Assembly: GCA_903772945.1 (NCBI GenBank)
Contig: CAICTM010000295.1
Location: forward strand, 1-64,000
Origin: Seminavis robusta
Lineage: Eukaryota > Bacillariophyta > Bacillariophyceae > Naviculales > Naviculaceae
Direction: 5' to 3'
Length of the DNA: 64,000 bases
The notes under the pieces were generated by a model. That model saw only the letters and a program-made list of their open reading frames with translations. It made no database searches and was not told the origin of the DNA. Position numbers and translations under genes: made by a program. Every line of letters starts with the position of its first letter. Within the stretch, counting starts at the first letter, position 1. Shown here piece by piece: positions 1 through 9,724 of this stretch.

Positions 1-165
1 GTGCTCAGGCGCCTGCTCACTGTCGCAGAGATCCTCCTTCATGGGAACTCTACGAGGACTAACCTCCCTTAGTCCCAATTTCCCCAGAGAGACCTTGCCT
101 CCTCTCGGTCTCTCCAACTTTTCCCACCCCGCTACGCTCCCACCCTGTTCTGCCTTTGGCTATTT

Positions 166-363
166 GGGTTGGCCAATGTCGCACAATCACGCGGGACTCA
201 CATCCCGCGGGACTGCCTCATTCGTGCCTTGTTCCCGCTCGGATTCTAGCAATCACGAGCGGCAACCCTGGGTTGCGGAGACGGTCGGCTCAGTAAATGG
301 CCGAGTCTCTCCACCACCCTACCCTACTCTACTCAACTAGTCGTGCTGTGCTGCTCTAGGCGA
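166..363. repeat. Direct repeat, copy 1
   Basis: About 198 bases that recur almost unchanged at 793-995. Both copies contain a CGCGGGACTCACATCCCGCG-type palindrome, the motif CTCAGTAAATGGCCGAGTC and a terminal GTGCTGTGCTGCTCTAGGCGA. This copy is followed directly by a small hairpin (CCACGC...GCGTGG). No coding sequence is recognisable. The nature of the repeat is unknown. Confidence 0.85.
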
Positions 364-792
364 TCCATCCACGCTGACCGGCGTGGAAAACCTTAACCCT
401 CATGGGTTCTTCGATGAATGACTCGAATCACAGTTGCCAGACTGGTACCATCTCACCAAAATACGATACAAATCTACTCCCACACTTCGCTCACCCACAA
501 CAAGTACATCTCTACACTCCACAGTCATCACCTGCGTTCCTGAAATGGATACCCCACATACATGTCGATTGCCACTGCCTTTTCGCAAGATCCACTCTAA
601 GGCAATAGCACCCCCCGAAGACCGCTCACAGATAGCAACCTTGAATGAACACAACACGCAAGACCGGTCAACTCTCTCCTTCAGCCATTGAACAGTCGAT
701 CGCAAGAAGGTTGTTCCTTCTCTGCTCACAATTCTCCTTCAGCCGAGCTGCAAGCTAGAACTAGAATAGATTAACCCACCTCTCCCTCCCTG

Positions 793-995
793 GGTTGGCC
801 GAATGTCGCACAATCACGCGGGACTCACATCCCGCGGGACTGCCTCATTCGTGCCTTGGTTCCCGCTCGGGATTCTAGCAATCACGAGCGGAACCCCTGG
901 GTTGCGGAGACGGTCGGCTCAGTAAATGGCCGAGTCTCTCCACCACCCTATCCTACTACTCTACTCAACTAGTCGTGCTGTGCTGCTCTAGGCGA
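793..995. repeat. Direct repeat, copy 2
   Basis: Second copy of the 200-base unit at 166-363, about 630 bases downstream in the same orientation, with a few single-base differences. It is followed by a different hairpin (GAGCGCCG...CGGCGCTC, about 994-1016). Bases 364-792 between the copies and 1017-1691 after them hold no gene I can support. Confidence 0.85.
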
Positions 996-1691
996 GCGCC
1001 GCTTGTCGGCGCTCGTAGTTTTCAACTGGTACTTTAGGATCTTACCGTGGCGTTACTCTTCTAAACAATAGTTCTGCATTTGCAGAGGTGTTAACTCCTT
1101 TGAAAACTTAGTCACGTACTGTATAGGAAGCACTGTACGACATTTTGTTGTGACGGTAAACTGCTATCTCGATGTCGTACACAATTTGCACACTGATAAC
1201 TCCAAAAGCTCTCCACCGACAAAGGAATCCTGTGGCGCCAGGATATAATGTGCTATACTTTTACGACCATTATGAGCTCAGTGGAAGGGCCTATTTAGAA
1301 AGTATCCATGTTTCAAGTACAATTGGGGCAGAAGAGCCCTCTATGTGAGCTCTAATGGACAACCATGAGATGCTTTTACACCAGTTTGCTGAATTTGTGG
1401 TACTGGTACAGTGGTTCTGCAGAGTACACTACTACCTAGCTAGTAGGAAGCATGGTCGAAGCTTAACTCTCGTCTGGATGAGTGCATCCACAGCTATCAG
1501 CTGTCCATTCCAAGAAGAGTCGGGATCGAGCAAGAATGCACAGCACTCGACCTTGCTCATCTATCCTTGCTGCCGATTATCGGTACTACCAAGCACAGTG
1601 CCTCCACCCCACCCCACGAGGTTTCCACAACAACCGTTCGGTCTGTTTCAATTCTCACGTTAGATAGGTAGACGATAACCTAACAGCACCC

Positions 1692-4058
1692 ATGTCGTCC
1701 GATAAGAAGCCCACAGACGATGATAAACCTGGAACCACCGGTCTCAATGAGGACGAGGTTGGAAAACTTGGCGACCAATCTGGTGAAAATGCAAACGAAG
1801 AACCATCTAGCGAATCTCCCAGAACACCAACTCCCGCCTCTGTTGCTGCTATGCCAGGAGATGGCGGAGAGAAGAAGCTTAGTTCAAACGAATCGATGCA
1901 AACGGACGAACAACCCAGCCCTGCTTCTGGTATCGCTGCCTCTGGTGCCACAAAGGCATCAGCCAGCACGCCCGCCCCGCAAACGGATCAGGTAGACGAG
2001 AAGGAGAAGAAGAAGAATACCGTGGCGTCTCTTCGTGATAACCTTGCTCGAGCCAGTGGTAGTAGCACTGCCTCGTCTTGTCGAATCTCCCGCTCGGAGC
2101 GTCTGAGCAACACGTCTTGCGATGGTGACGACTCGAAGCGGCGCAACAGTGGCATGGATCCTTCCCTTCGCCCTGGGGCGTACTCCCAGGCTCCTGGACA
2201 GGAGATGCAACGGAATGATACGGTAGAATACAAGGTATACTACGATCCCAGTCGTCTTAGTAGTCAGTCACTCCCAGAATTCAAGGAACTAGACGCAGAA
2301 GAAGAAAAAGAGGAAATCACTTCGCCATTCGAAGAGGACGACGATCGAAAACCTCCGGCAAGAAAAAGTTATCCTGATAAGGCCAAGAAGAGTGATCCTG
2401 ATAAGGCCAAGAAGGGCGATCCTGCTGCCAAGAAGAACGCTCATGATGCAAGATTGAACGATCCTGCTGCCAAGAAGACAGGTCCCGATGCCAAAAAACA
2501 AGATCCCACGATGGCCAAGCAACTAGATACTCCGTCGTTGGGAAGGGTAACGTCCGCACCTCAGCCTTCCCGTCTGTCAAGAGAATCACTAGAGCTGAGG
2601 AAAGCGGCACTCTCTCTCACTCTGGCTTCGTGCCGAAGCTTGATCACTAGCTCCTCCACCAAGACCATTTCCAGCATTTTAGAACACGAAAAGTCTACCG
2701 AATTCACAATGGACAACAACGCCGAGCTTTCCGTTCCTGATCCTACAAGTAATTTCAATCATGCATATTTTGGTGATATTGAGACTGCCTTGGGCGCTGA
2801 AACCGATCATACTATGGATATGACCGAGCACACGAGCTCTTCACTACCTGTTGCAGCGGAAGTGGTCAAGTCTCCGGATGCACTCGAAGAAGAAATTCGA
2901 GAACGCGTGGTTGAAGAACTCGCGAATAGCTGCACCTTTGCAGAAGCGGTTAAAGCTGAAGGAGAAGCAGAAGCTACCAGCAAACAACGCTCTTGGCTGG
3001 TTACTGTTGTCGTGGCAGTGCTAGTAGTCGTTGTTGTGATTGTGGTTGGCGTTGTGCTAGGAGTTGTTCTTTCTGGGACCGATGATCCTGAGGAGAGCAG
3101 GAGTACAAGCACCAACACGTTGGCACCTACTGTTGTTGCAACCACGACTTCGGATGTTGTGGCGAAACAGAATGATACCAGTGTGTTCGCAACAAATGCC
3201 ACTGAAACTTCCAGCGTTCTTGATGACAGCCAAGGCAGCAACAAAGATGATGATGACTCTGTATTATCATTGTTGTCAGACAACAGCACCATTGCAGTCA
3301 TTCCTGAGACTATCTGCTATGAGAGGGCACCTATGATGGGATGGAGTGCTGTTTGCGAGCCTCAAACCATCGGTAGTGCTGTTACTAATTTGGTTGCGGC
3401 ATCTCGTCTGTGGAGCATACCTGAGGCCAACATCTCCATTCTCAATGCCGGCGAGGTGAAATCTGACATGTTGGAGGGAAACTTTACGTTGGGAATGGCC
3501 AAAGACGTGCTACCCTACCAAAGTAATACACTTGTTGCAGTCCAGCTGGAAGGTGCCTACATCAAGATTGTCTTGGAACGTGGGCTTCAGCGTCTGTTTG
3601 ATGATATTGATCTCTTCCAAACGGTTGGTCGAGCCTTCTCAGGTGGCTCTTATCCCTATGCAGCTGGTATCCGCTATGCTGTTGACATGACTCAGCCCTT
3701 TCCGCGGCGCATGTCCAATATTGAAGTCTACACAGGATCATCAGTGCTACCACCGAGTGCGAATGACGACGACTCATTGTGGGCGCCCATACAAATGGAA
3801 GGAGTTGTGTACACAGTAGTGACAAACTCATACCTGGCAAGTGGTGGTGATGGTTTCCATGAGTTCAATAGCCGAGACTTCTACCGCAACGAAACAGAAT
3901 TGAATTCACTTGAGGAATTTGTGGCTTACTGCCAAACCCAAGAGATCCTTCTGACTCCCTCACAAAGCCATTTCTCAACTCAATCCTACTCTCACGATCC
4001 AAGCATCAAGTACTGTGGTTGTGATACAGGTGTCTACAATGAATCTACGAGGATATAA
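1692..4058 (+). CDS. Single-pass membrane protein with a 5'-nucleotidase C-terminal domain only
   Basis: Intronless, 788 residues. The N-terminal 430 residues are Ser/Thr/Lys/Glu-rich and low complexity, with a DPDKAKK/DPAAKK repeat near residues 220-280 and a RPGAY...PG...QR..TV motif near residue 160. One strongly hydrophobic Val-rich segment (about residues 436-460) follows, then an acidic linker. The last 240 residues match the 5'-nucleotidase C-terminal fold (5_nucleotid_C): NAGEVKSDMLEGNFT, DVLPYQSNTLV, a GIRYAVD strand and the purine-stacking loop ASGGDGF. The N-terminal metallophosphatase half of UshA/CD73-type enzymes is absent, so hydrolysis is unlikely. A lumenal or extracellular nucleotide-binding role is inferred. 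The stop lies 96 bases from the end of the convergent cyclase gene. Start chosen as the first ATG of the open frame (CACCCATGTC). Confidence 0.85.
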   Translation: MSSDKKPTDDDKPGTTGLNEDEVGKLGDQSGENANEEPSSESPRTPTPASVAAMPGDGGEKKLSSNESMQTDEQPSPASGIAASGATKASASTPAPQTDQVDEKEKKKNTVASLRDNLARASGSSTASSCRISRSERLSNTSCDGDDSKRRNSGMDPSLRPGAYSQAPGQEMQRNDTVEYKVYYDPSRLSSQSLPEFKELDAEEEKEEITSPFEEDDDRKPPARKSYPDKAKKSDPDKAKKGDPAAKKNAHDARLNDPAAKKTGPDAKKQDPTMAKQLDTPSLGRVTSAPQPSRLSRESLELRKAALSLTLASCRSLITSSSTKTISSILEHEKSTEFTMDNNAELSVPDPTSNFNHAYFGDIETALGAETDHTMDMTEHTSSSLPVAAEVVKSPDALEEEIRERVVEELANSCTFAEAVKAEGEAEATSKQRSWLVTVVVAVLVVVVVIVVGVVLGVVLSGTDDPEESRSTSTNTLAPTVVATTTSDVVAKQNDTSVFATNATETSSVLDDSQGSNKDDDDSVLSLLSDNSTIAVIPETICYERAPMMGWSAVCEPQTIGSAVTNLVAASRLWSIPEANISILNAGEVKSDMLEGNFTLGMAKDVLPYQSNTLVAVQLEGAYIKIVLERGLQRLFDDIDLFQTVGRAFSGGSYPYAAGIRYAVDMTQPFPRRMSNIEVYTGSSVLPPSANDDDSLWAPIQMEGVVYTVVTNSYLASGGDGFHEFNSRDFYRNETELNSLEEFVAYCQTQEILLTPSQSHFSTQSYSHDPSIKYCGCDTGVYNESTRI

Positions 4059-4154
4059 ACAAGCACTTGTAACTACTTATTCTAAAGGTTTCGTGTAATG
4101 CATGAATAAATTTGTTCCGAGCTCTCCCAGAATGACCTGTACATGTGGGTTTCC

Positions 4155-7100
4155 TTAAACATCCACGTACTTGCTTTCAACATTCTCTGTGGCACATGTA
4201 GTCTCAACCAGAGATGTATCTGCTGTGCTTTCTGACTCATCTTCATCCATGTCAATCATACAGCTGGACCCGCTGAGTGATGCCTGGTTGTCGCAAGATC
4301 CAGGACGTGCGTTCTCCATCCAGAACGTTTGCAGCTTGCCCTTCCCTAAAACGGGTAGCAGCAGCAAAAACAACACATGCGTTCAGTAGTGATTTCTTTC
4401 GTCAACACATACCAGCCAATTCAGGCTTACCTTTAGCCTCGATAAGATCTTCTCGGGCTGTGAACCAGTTGTCTTTTCCTTGGCCACATAGACTGTCAGC
4501 TGTTTCCATTGAGATTTGGATTTTCCCCTTGAGTCCGTTCGATTCCATCCTAGCTGCCGTGTTGACTGAAAGAAGATTCAAGAGTCAGTCAATCCAGTTC
4601 CGTCTGTTTCTTCTCTTGTAAGCCTCCACCTTCCAAGAAACATACCTGTATCACCAAATAACTAAAGATTACAGCAAAGAATCATGCCAAAAACCATGAG
4701 TGTCAAACGCAGTCAAATCCAGGGGGGGGGGGGCGCCTTGAACAACCTACCTGGAAGCGTGCCTTTTCTCCCCTAAGCACTCCTGTTGGACCACCGCGAC
4801 TATCGTGTGAGGCTATGTTGTTTGATGCATTGACAGTTACGTGTTTTCGAGGTCTCACCTGCCGTCACTGGACCGGAGTGCAAGCCGATTCGGAGATCCA
4901 GGGTTCCTATCCGGGCCGATGATAGAGCAAAAACTTTGAGCCTTTTGCGGCGAAAGTCATCAGCAAGCATGCATTCCTGGCCTACCTGTATCTTCACCAA
5001 GCGAAGACCGAAGGGACTTGGTCACGTCACGCATCTTGTCCCGTGTATCCCAAGCAAATTTCGCCATTGCTACTGCATGGTCTTTGTGTTGCTTAGGGAT
5101 GCCTGTAATGGCAACTTTGAGATATTATCAGGCAACAGGCAAATAGTTAGCAGACAATTGTCTCTGGCAGGTTGAAATCTTCTTCAGTAACCTGTATCTT
5201 ACCATAGCAATCTCCAATCGTTTCAACTGCAGCAAAACGAAAGGGGATAAGGACATTTTGTAAGCATCAAGGGGACTGGTTGCGTGCTGTTCAAGGGTTC
5301 ATTGGTACCTTTAAAAACACGCCTCCGCTTGGCAATCCGATCGAACTCCGAGTAGATTGCTACGAAAGAGAGGTGGAGTGAGTGAGGTCTGCATGCTGGG
5401 AGTCTGCAGCAACCAAACAGAAACATGATAAACTCTACCTTCCAATAGCCGGAATACATCCACTGGCTGCCGGGATGAGGACCAAGCAGTGAAGCCAGCC
5501 TAGTGATGCAATAGTAGAGCAACGTTTAGTCCTGTCATTGAACAAGCAGCCAACCACTCATGCACTTACAATATCCGCAAAGTACACAGTGCACTCTGGG
5601 TAGAGATCAGCTATTGGGTCTGCCTTCTTCCTGCAACTGGCAGGACATTCACTGATTGTAGATAGGCTCTGCCGTTCACTGTTGTTTAGAAAGTTGCTCA
5701 GCGGATCCATTGCCTTCTTTGTCTGCACTTTTTTCTCTTCCTGTTCCTCCATTAGCCGATTCTTGACATCGTGCGGGAAGAGCGATGCTACAATTGCATT
5801 TGTGTTTGTGGCATGGCCAACCACCTTTTTGTTGCGCTTTGCATTGAACCAGTCATAGATGACAAAGGAAATTATCATGACAGAAAAGGTTGCAGCCATG
5901 ACCAGTGCCATAGTCCAGGGAAGACTTGACATACAGTTCCCATGGAAGGGATCTGAGGAATATACGTGATACGAATAGTGGCACTCCCCGTTGACCGGAT
6001 CAGAATTGGGGTCATCAAAGGGTATGACTGCTTCAGTATCAGAATAAGCTGGGTCGTGGAAGTCTCCTTCTCCAATGTAATATGCTGAGTTGCCATGGAG
6101 CTCGTATGTCCATGCCTTGCCACAGCTGTTGCGTAAAACACAGATGATCCCATCAACACCTTCAGGTAGTAGGTTGACAAGATAGCGATCCCACGTTATC
6201 ACCACTGCAAAGGTCCCAACAATTCTTGATTCTGGATCGTGGAGCCTCTCAAACACGGGGACCATGACTGCCGAATGTGGATGCATAAAGGCAGACTCCC
6301 CTTCCTCATTAACATAATCTACCAATGAGGCATGGTAGGCTTCATGGTCCTCAAGCTTGATGGCACGGTTGGCAAGATTCTCAACTGCAACAGTGTCTGT
6401 CAACACCAAGCGCCTTGCTTCCATGACAGCAGAGACTTCTTTCTTCAAAACCCAGGGAGCAGGGTCACTGTTAATAAAGGAGGGATTGAAAATAGGGGGA
6501 GACACCATCCAGGCAGGATAGTATGGGCCTTCTCCATAAGTTGGAGCAAGGATGATCCCACCCTCCTTAAAGTTGGGGATGTATGGGTGTGGTGCAATGT
6601 CACCATCCATAAAGTCAATGGGTTTGACAGAAGACCCTTTTGGCTGCAATTTGAGAGCCGTAGCTCGGCTCATTGCTAAATTGGTCTTGTAGTTCGACTG
6701 GGTGTAGTTGTTCCATGCTTCTAGCTGGTCTTCTTCCACCCTGGCATGCCAATTGATCATCTCTGCACCAGTGGTGGAGCGAACATGAGCAGCCATAGTT
6801 TCAAACATGGGAATGGATACAAAAGGAAAGGTTTCATCCAAAGAATCAGCTGATTCAGTAATAGTGTCTGAGAAGGCACTAAAGGACACGAACAGGTTGG
6901 ATGAATGAAACTCGGCAGCACTTCGGATGATTTGAACAACTTGATTGTACTACCGGGTCATCGAGGGCAAAGAGGCGGAAATTGAGAGGGAGTTGTTTGG
7001 ATGAAAAACTCTGTACCGGTTCTGTACTACTGTAGCAATGCTGTTGGCAAGGACAAACTTACGGCGTTTTTGTAGGTGTTCTCTTCATCACTTCTCATAA

Positions 7101-7509
7101 TCTTATAGGATCCTGCCGACACAACACATGCTGTCAGTAAAAGTAAGAAAACAACGAGAGCCTTCCAGAACCGAATTTGTTTGGTCTCGTTCCTCGTAAG
7201 GTTGTTCACTTCATCCTGACCGCACTCAACATGATCTTGATCATGGCTGTAGTTTGATTGAGAAGCACCTAGGTGTCCCGAGGAGAAGGCGCCAGACATG
7301 GCACTGGGTGTACGGGCTGAAGTCATTGCGGTCTTTAAAGTACGGTAGGATGCTGCTTGTTGTCGGACTGTGAAAAAAGAGACGAAGTGTTGGAAATGAA
7401 GGTTTGTGGGCGCAAGATTGCGGGCAAAAGAGAAAGGTGCCTCGATCGAGGAGTTCAGAACTTTTGAAAGAGCCAGAGTTTGAGAGACACTCGAGTTGCC
7501 ACTGGCCAA
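4155..7509 (-). CDS. Receptor-type class III nucleotide (guanylate) cyclase, copy 1
   Basis: Eleven exons by GT-AG and frame: 7509-7063, 6949-5570, 5499-5439, 5359-5309, 5226-5203, 5114-4986, 4906-4859, 4782-4751, 4661-4646, 4565-4431, 4345-4155. They give 837 residues. Layout: cytoplasmic N-terminus, TM1 about 117-134, an ectodomain of about 350 residues (CHASE-like by position), TM2 about 494-514, then the catalytic domain from about 596. Seen in the catalytic part: both metal-binding aspartates (YFADI|AGF and ETIGDCY), GLHSGPVTAG, and LFGDTVNTAARMES with the transition-state Asn and Arg. The purine-selecting Glu of VETIG is of guanylyl-cyclase type, but the partner Cys before LFGDT is Gln. 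The C-terminal KGKGKLQTFWME is typical of receptor cyclases. It likely makes cGMP in response to an extracellular signal; substrate is inferred only. A tandem paralogue lies upstream. Confidence 0.9.
4722..4733. repeat. G12 homopolymer in a cyclase intron
   Basis: Twelve consecutive G on the plus strand (C on the coding strand) inside the 89-base intron between the 32-base and 16-base exons of cyclase copy 1. It lies close to the acceptor-proximal half of that intron and is likely length-variable. Confidence 0.9.
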
Positions 7510-8685
7510 GCGGTCGACTGAACGGCGCTAGCTAGCTAGGTATTTTAAAAAATAGTCCAGTTCCGGTATCGTGCAAAATGAACTCGGAGGAGCCTTGAAA
7601 GGCACTTTGACCTACAGTGACATTTGAAAGGGTCATCGGAGCTTTTATAGAACACTTTTCCAACTAAAAAACCGCAGAGGAGCACTCGAGTACCGGTACA
7701 TTATAACCACATACATGATTATCAGATGATCAGATCTGTGACAACAGTCGTTCAATGTTCAACGTTGCAGTGAAAACCAAGGTACGTTTTACCGTTGTTT
7801 ATTGTCTACCGGTACCGAGGAAGACCTTATTGGATCGCTTTTTCATCCGAGATGCCAGTAGAAAGAACGAGAAAAGATCCCGTTTTGCCTACGGTATCTT
7901 CCCGACTTCCCGACCACCAACAGAGCCACATCTCTTTCGCAGCGTCCAGTGGTCGGACAGCCAGCTACCAGTACTAGTAGCAAGCCCACTGGTACTAAAG
8001 AGCAGTAGCAAGCTTGGGTAGCACGGTAGCACCCAGCCACGCCGCTCATTTACGTGGCTGTTGGCTGGTGCTTCAAGCGAGCAATGAGCAATACAGCCAA
8101 ATTCTTTCGACACCCGAACACCGCTCTCTCTTTCGAGTTCTTTCTTCTTCAAGTAGATGACGTCTCATCATTCTATTGGCTATTCCAGTAGACTACAAGT
8201 ATGTACTGTACTGATGAGTAGAACCCAGATTTGCAGCTATTTTGACATCTGCTATTTGTGCAAATCTGCTTAGTTTGAGTAGACCTGGCTTCAGCATGTC
8301 CGATTTCCCGCTCGAGGCTCATCTATCTGTCAGCATTCAGGGCTTCCTTGCTAGCTAGTTGCCGTGGTTGGCGGTGGCTCGGATTAAAGAAATAATTCCC
8401 CAAAGAGTTCTGAGAAGCTAGTAAAGCCGACGGAATTTCGTGTATGCATAGATACATGACACATACATGTACATGTTATGTTGACCTGGAGAGGCTTAAT
8501 AAATTAATTCAGGGAGCAACAGAATTACAGTACTCCGAATACAGTTGGAACCATGCGATTCTGATTCACTTATTAGTCTATTTAACAACAATGAACTCAC
8601 CTGTACTCCGAGCTGCAATTCAATCGCCAATGACAGTGGCTACTATATATTAATATAATAGTAGAGCTGTGGCTACCGGTATAGT
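7510..8685. other. Intergenic, upstream of cyclase copy 1
   Basis: About 1.2 kb with no supported gene. It contains GCTAGCTAGCTAGG at about 7527 and scattered TACCGGTA-type palindromes. The first few hundred bases presumably hold the promoter of cyclase copy 1, but no specific element is recognisable. Confidence 0.5.
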
Positions 8686-9137
8686 GTAGAGGATTGAACC
8701 GCAAACGCTAGCTAGGGTCAAGCGTAGCGTTTAATTAAACGCTAACAGGTCCCCTTAGCGTTTGTTATTATGCGTTTTTTAGCGTTTTTTATGACTATGA
8801 TCTCAGCATTTTTGTTAGCGTTTTATTAGCGTTTTGTTACCGTTTTGTTAGCGTTTTTGCAGTAATGGTGCACTACAAATAGAGTGCTACCAATGTAAGC
8901 ACCAGTACCACCATCCAGATTGTTCATCCTTATGTGATTGTAAGTGGAATCTGCATAGAGTAACACTGAAAACAGAGAAAAACGCTGAACAAAACGCCAA
9001 AAACGCTGTCAATGTATGTGTATACACAAACACGCTAATAAACGCAAACGCTTGGGGCTAGCGTACATAGCGTTTAAAACACTACGCTAAAACGCAAAAA
9101 ACGCAACGCTAAAACACGTTGCGGTTCCAACCTCTAC
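8686..9137. mobile_element. Foldback/MITE-like element with AACGC-repeat arms
   Basis: A 452-base non-coding element. Its ends are inverted: GTAGAGGATTGAACCGCAA at the left, TTGCGGTTCCAACCTCTAC at the right. It is flanked by the direct repeat TATAGT (8680-8685 and 9138-9143), a likely target-site duplication. The left arm (about 8703-8860) is built of many TAGCGTTTT-like units and the right arm (about 8980-9120) of their complement, AAAACGC-like units, so the element can fold into one long hairpin around a 120-base centre. No transposase is seen; it is non-autonomous. Confidence 0.8.
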
Positions 9138-9724
9138 TATAGTGGCTATTGCTCCATTGCTCCTAGCTACAGTCGTAGTTAAATAAGGAACCAAAAAGAA
9201 CTCTGAACTTTTAGATTTCTCGGGGACCGGTACACTGTACCGGTACACTGTAGTACAGTACTGTACTAGTAGCTAGTACATGTAGCCAGCAGAGTTCTTT
9301 TGTGTTCATGTCTTCACAAACTTGAACCCGTGAGTTGTGTTTCCGTCAGACATGAGGATGATAATGCAACTCGTGCTAGCTAGAACAAGGAGCCGCATAG
9401 CAATGGCTTCTCGCCTGTCTCCCGCCTGGCCCATGGGTATGCCGGAAAATGATGGCTAGATTGTGGAAGCAGCGAACAATAATTGTCCTACTAGCTAGAG
9501 GCGATTTCATTTACGACTGCGATGAACTACACCGTATCTGACGAAACGTTGCCACTGATTTCGAAATACAGCGTAGTGCAGAAAGGCTGTGATTGCCCAG
9601 GGGTAGAAGGGTACCGTCGCGTACCGTGCGGCACGGAAATTTTCTGGAAACGGAGTCTGTGCACAACAATACTTTCCGGTTGGGCTGGCTACGGTAGCAA
9701 TGCTGCTTCTGAACTCTTTGCTCG
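9138..9724. other. Intergenic, downstream of cyclase copy 2
   Basis: No supported gene. It contains tandem GGTACACTGTACCGGTACACTGTAC palindromic sequence near 9229-9254. The short open frames here are in sequence unlike any recognised protein. Confidence 0.4.

Noticed and set aside
166-995. Pair of LTRs bounding a small element
   Set aside because: Copies lack TG...CA ends and flanking duplications, and nothing element-like lies between them.
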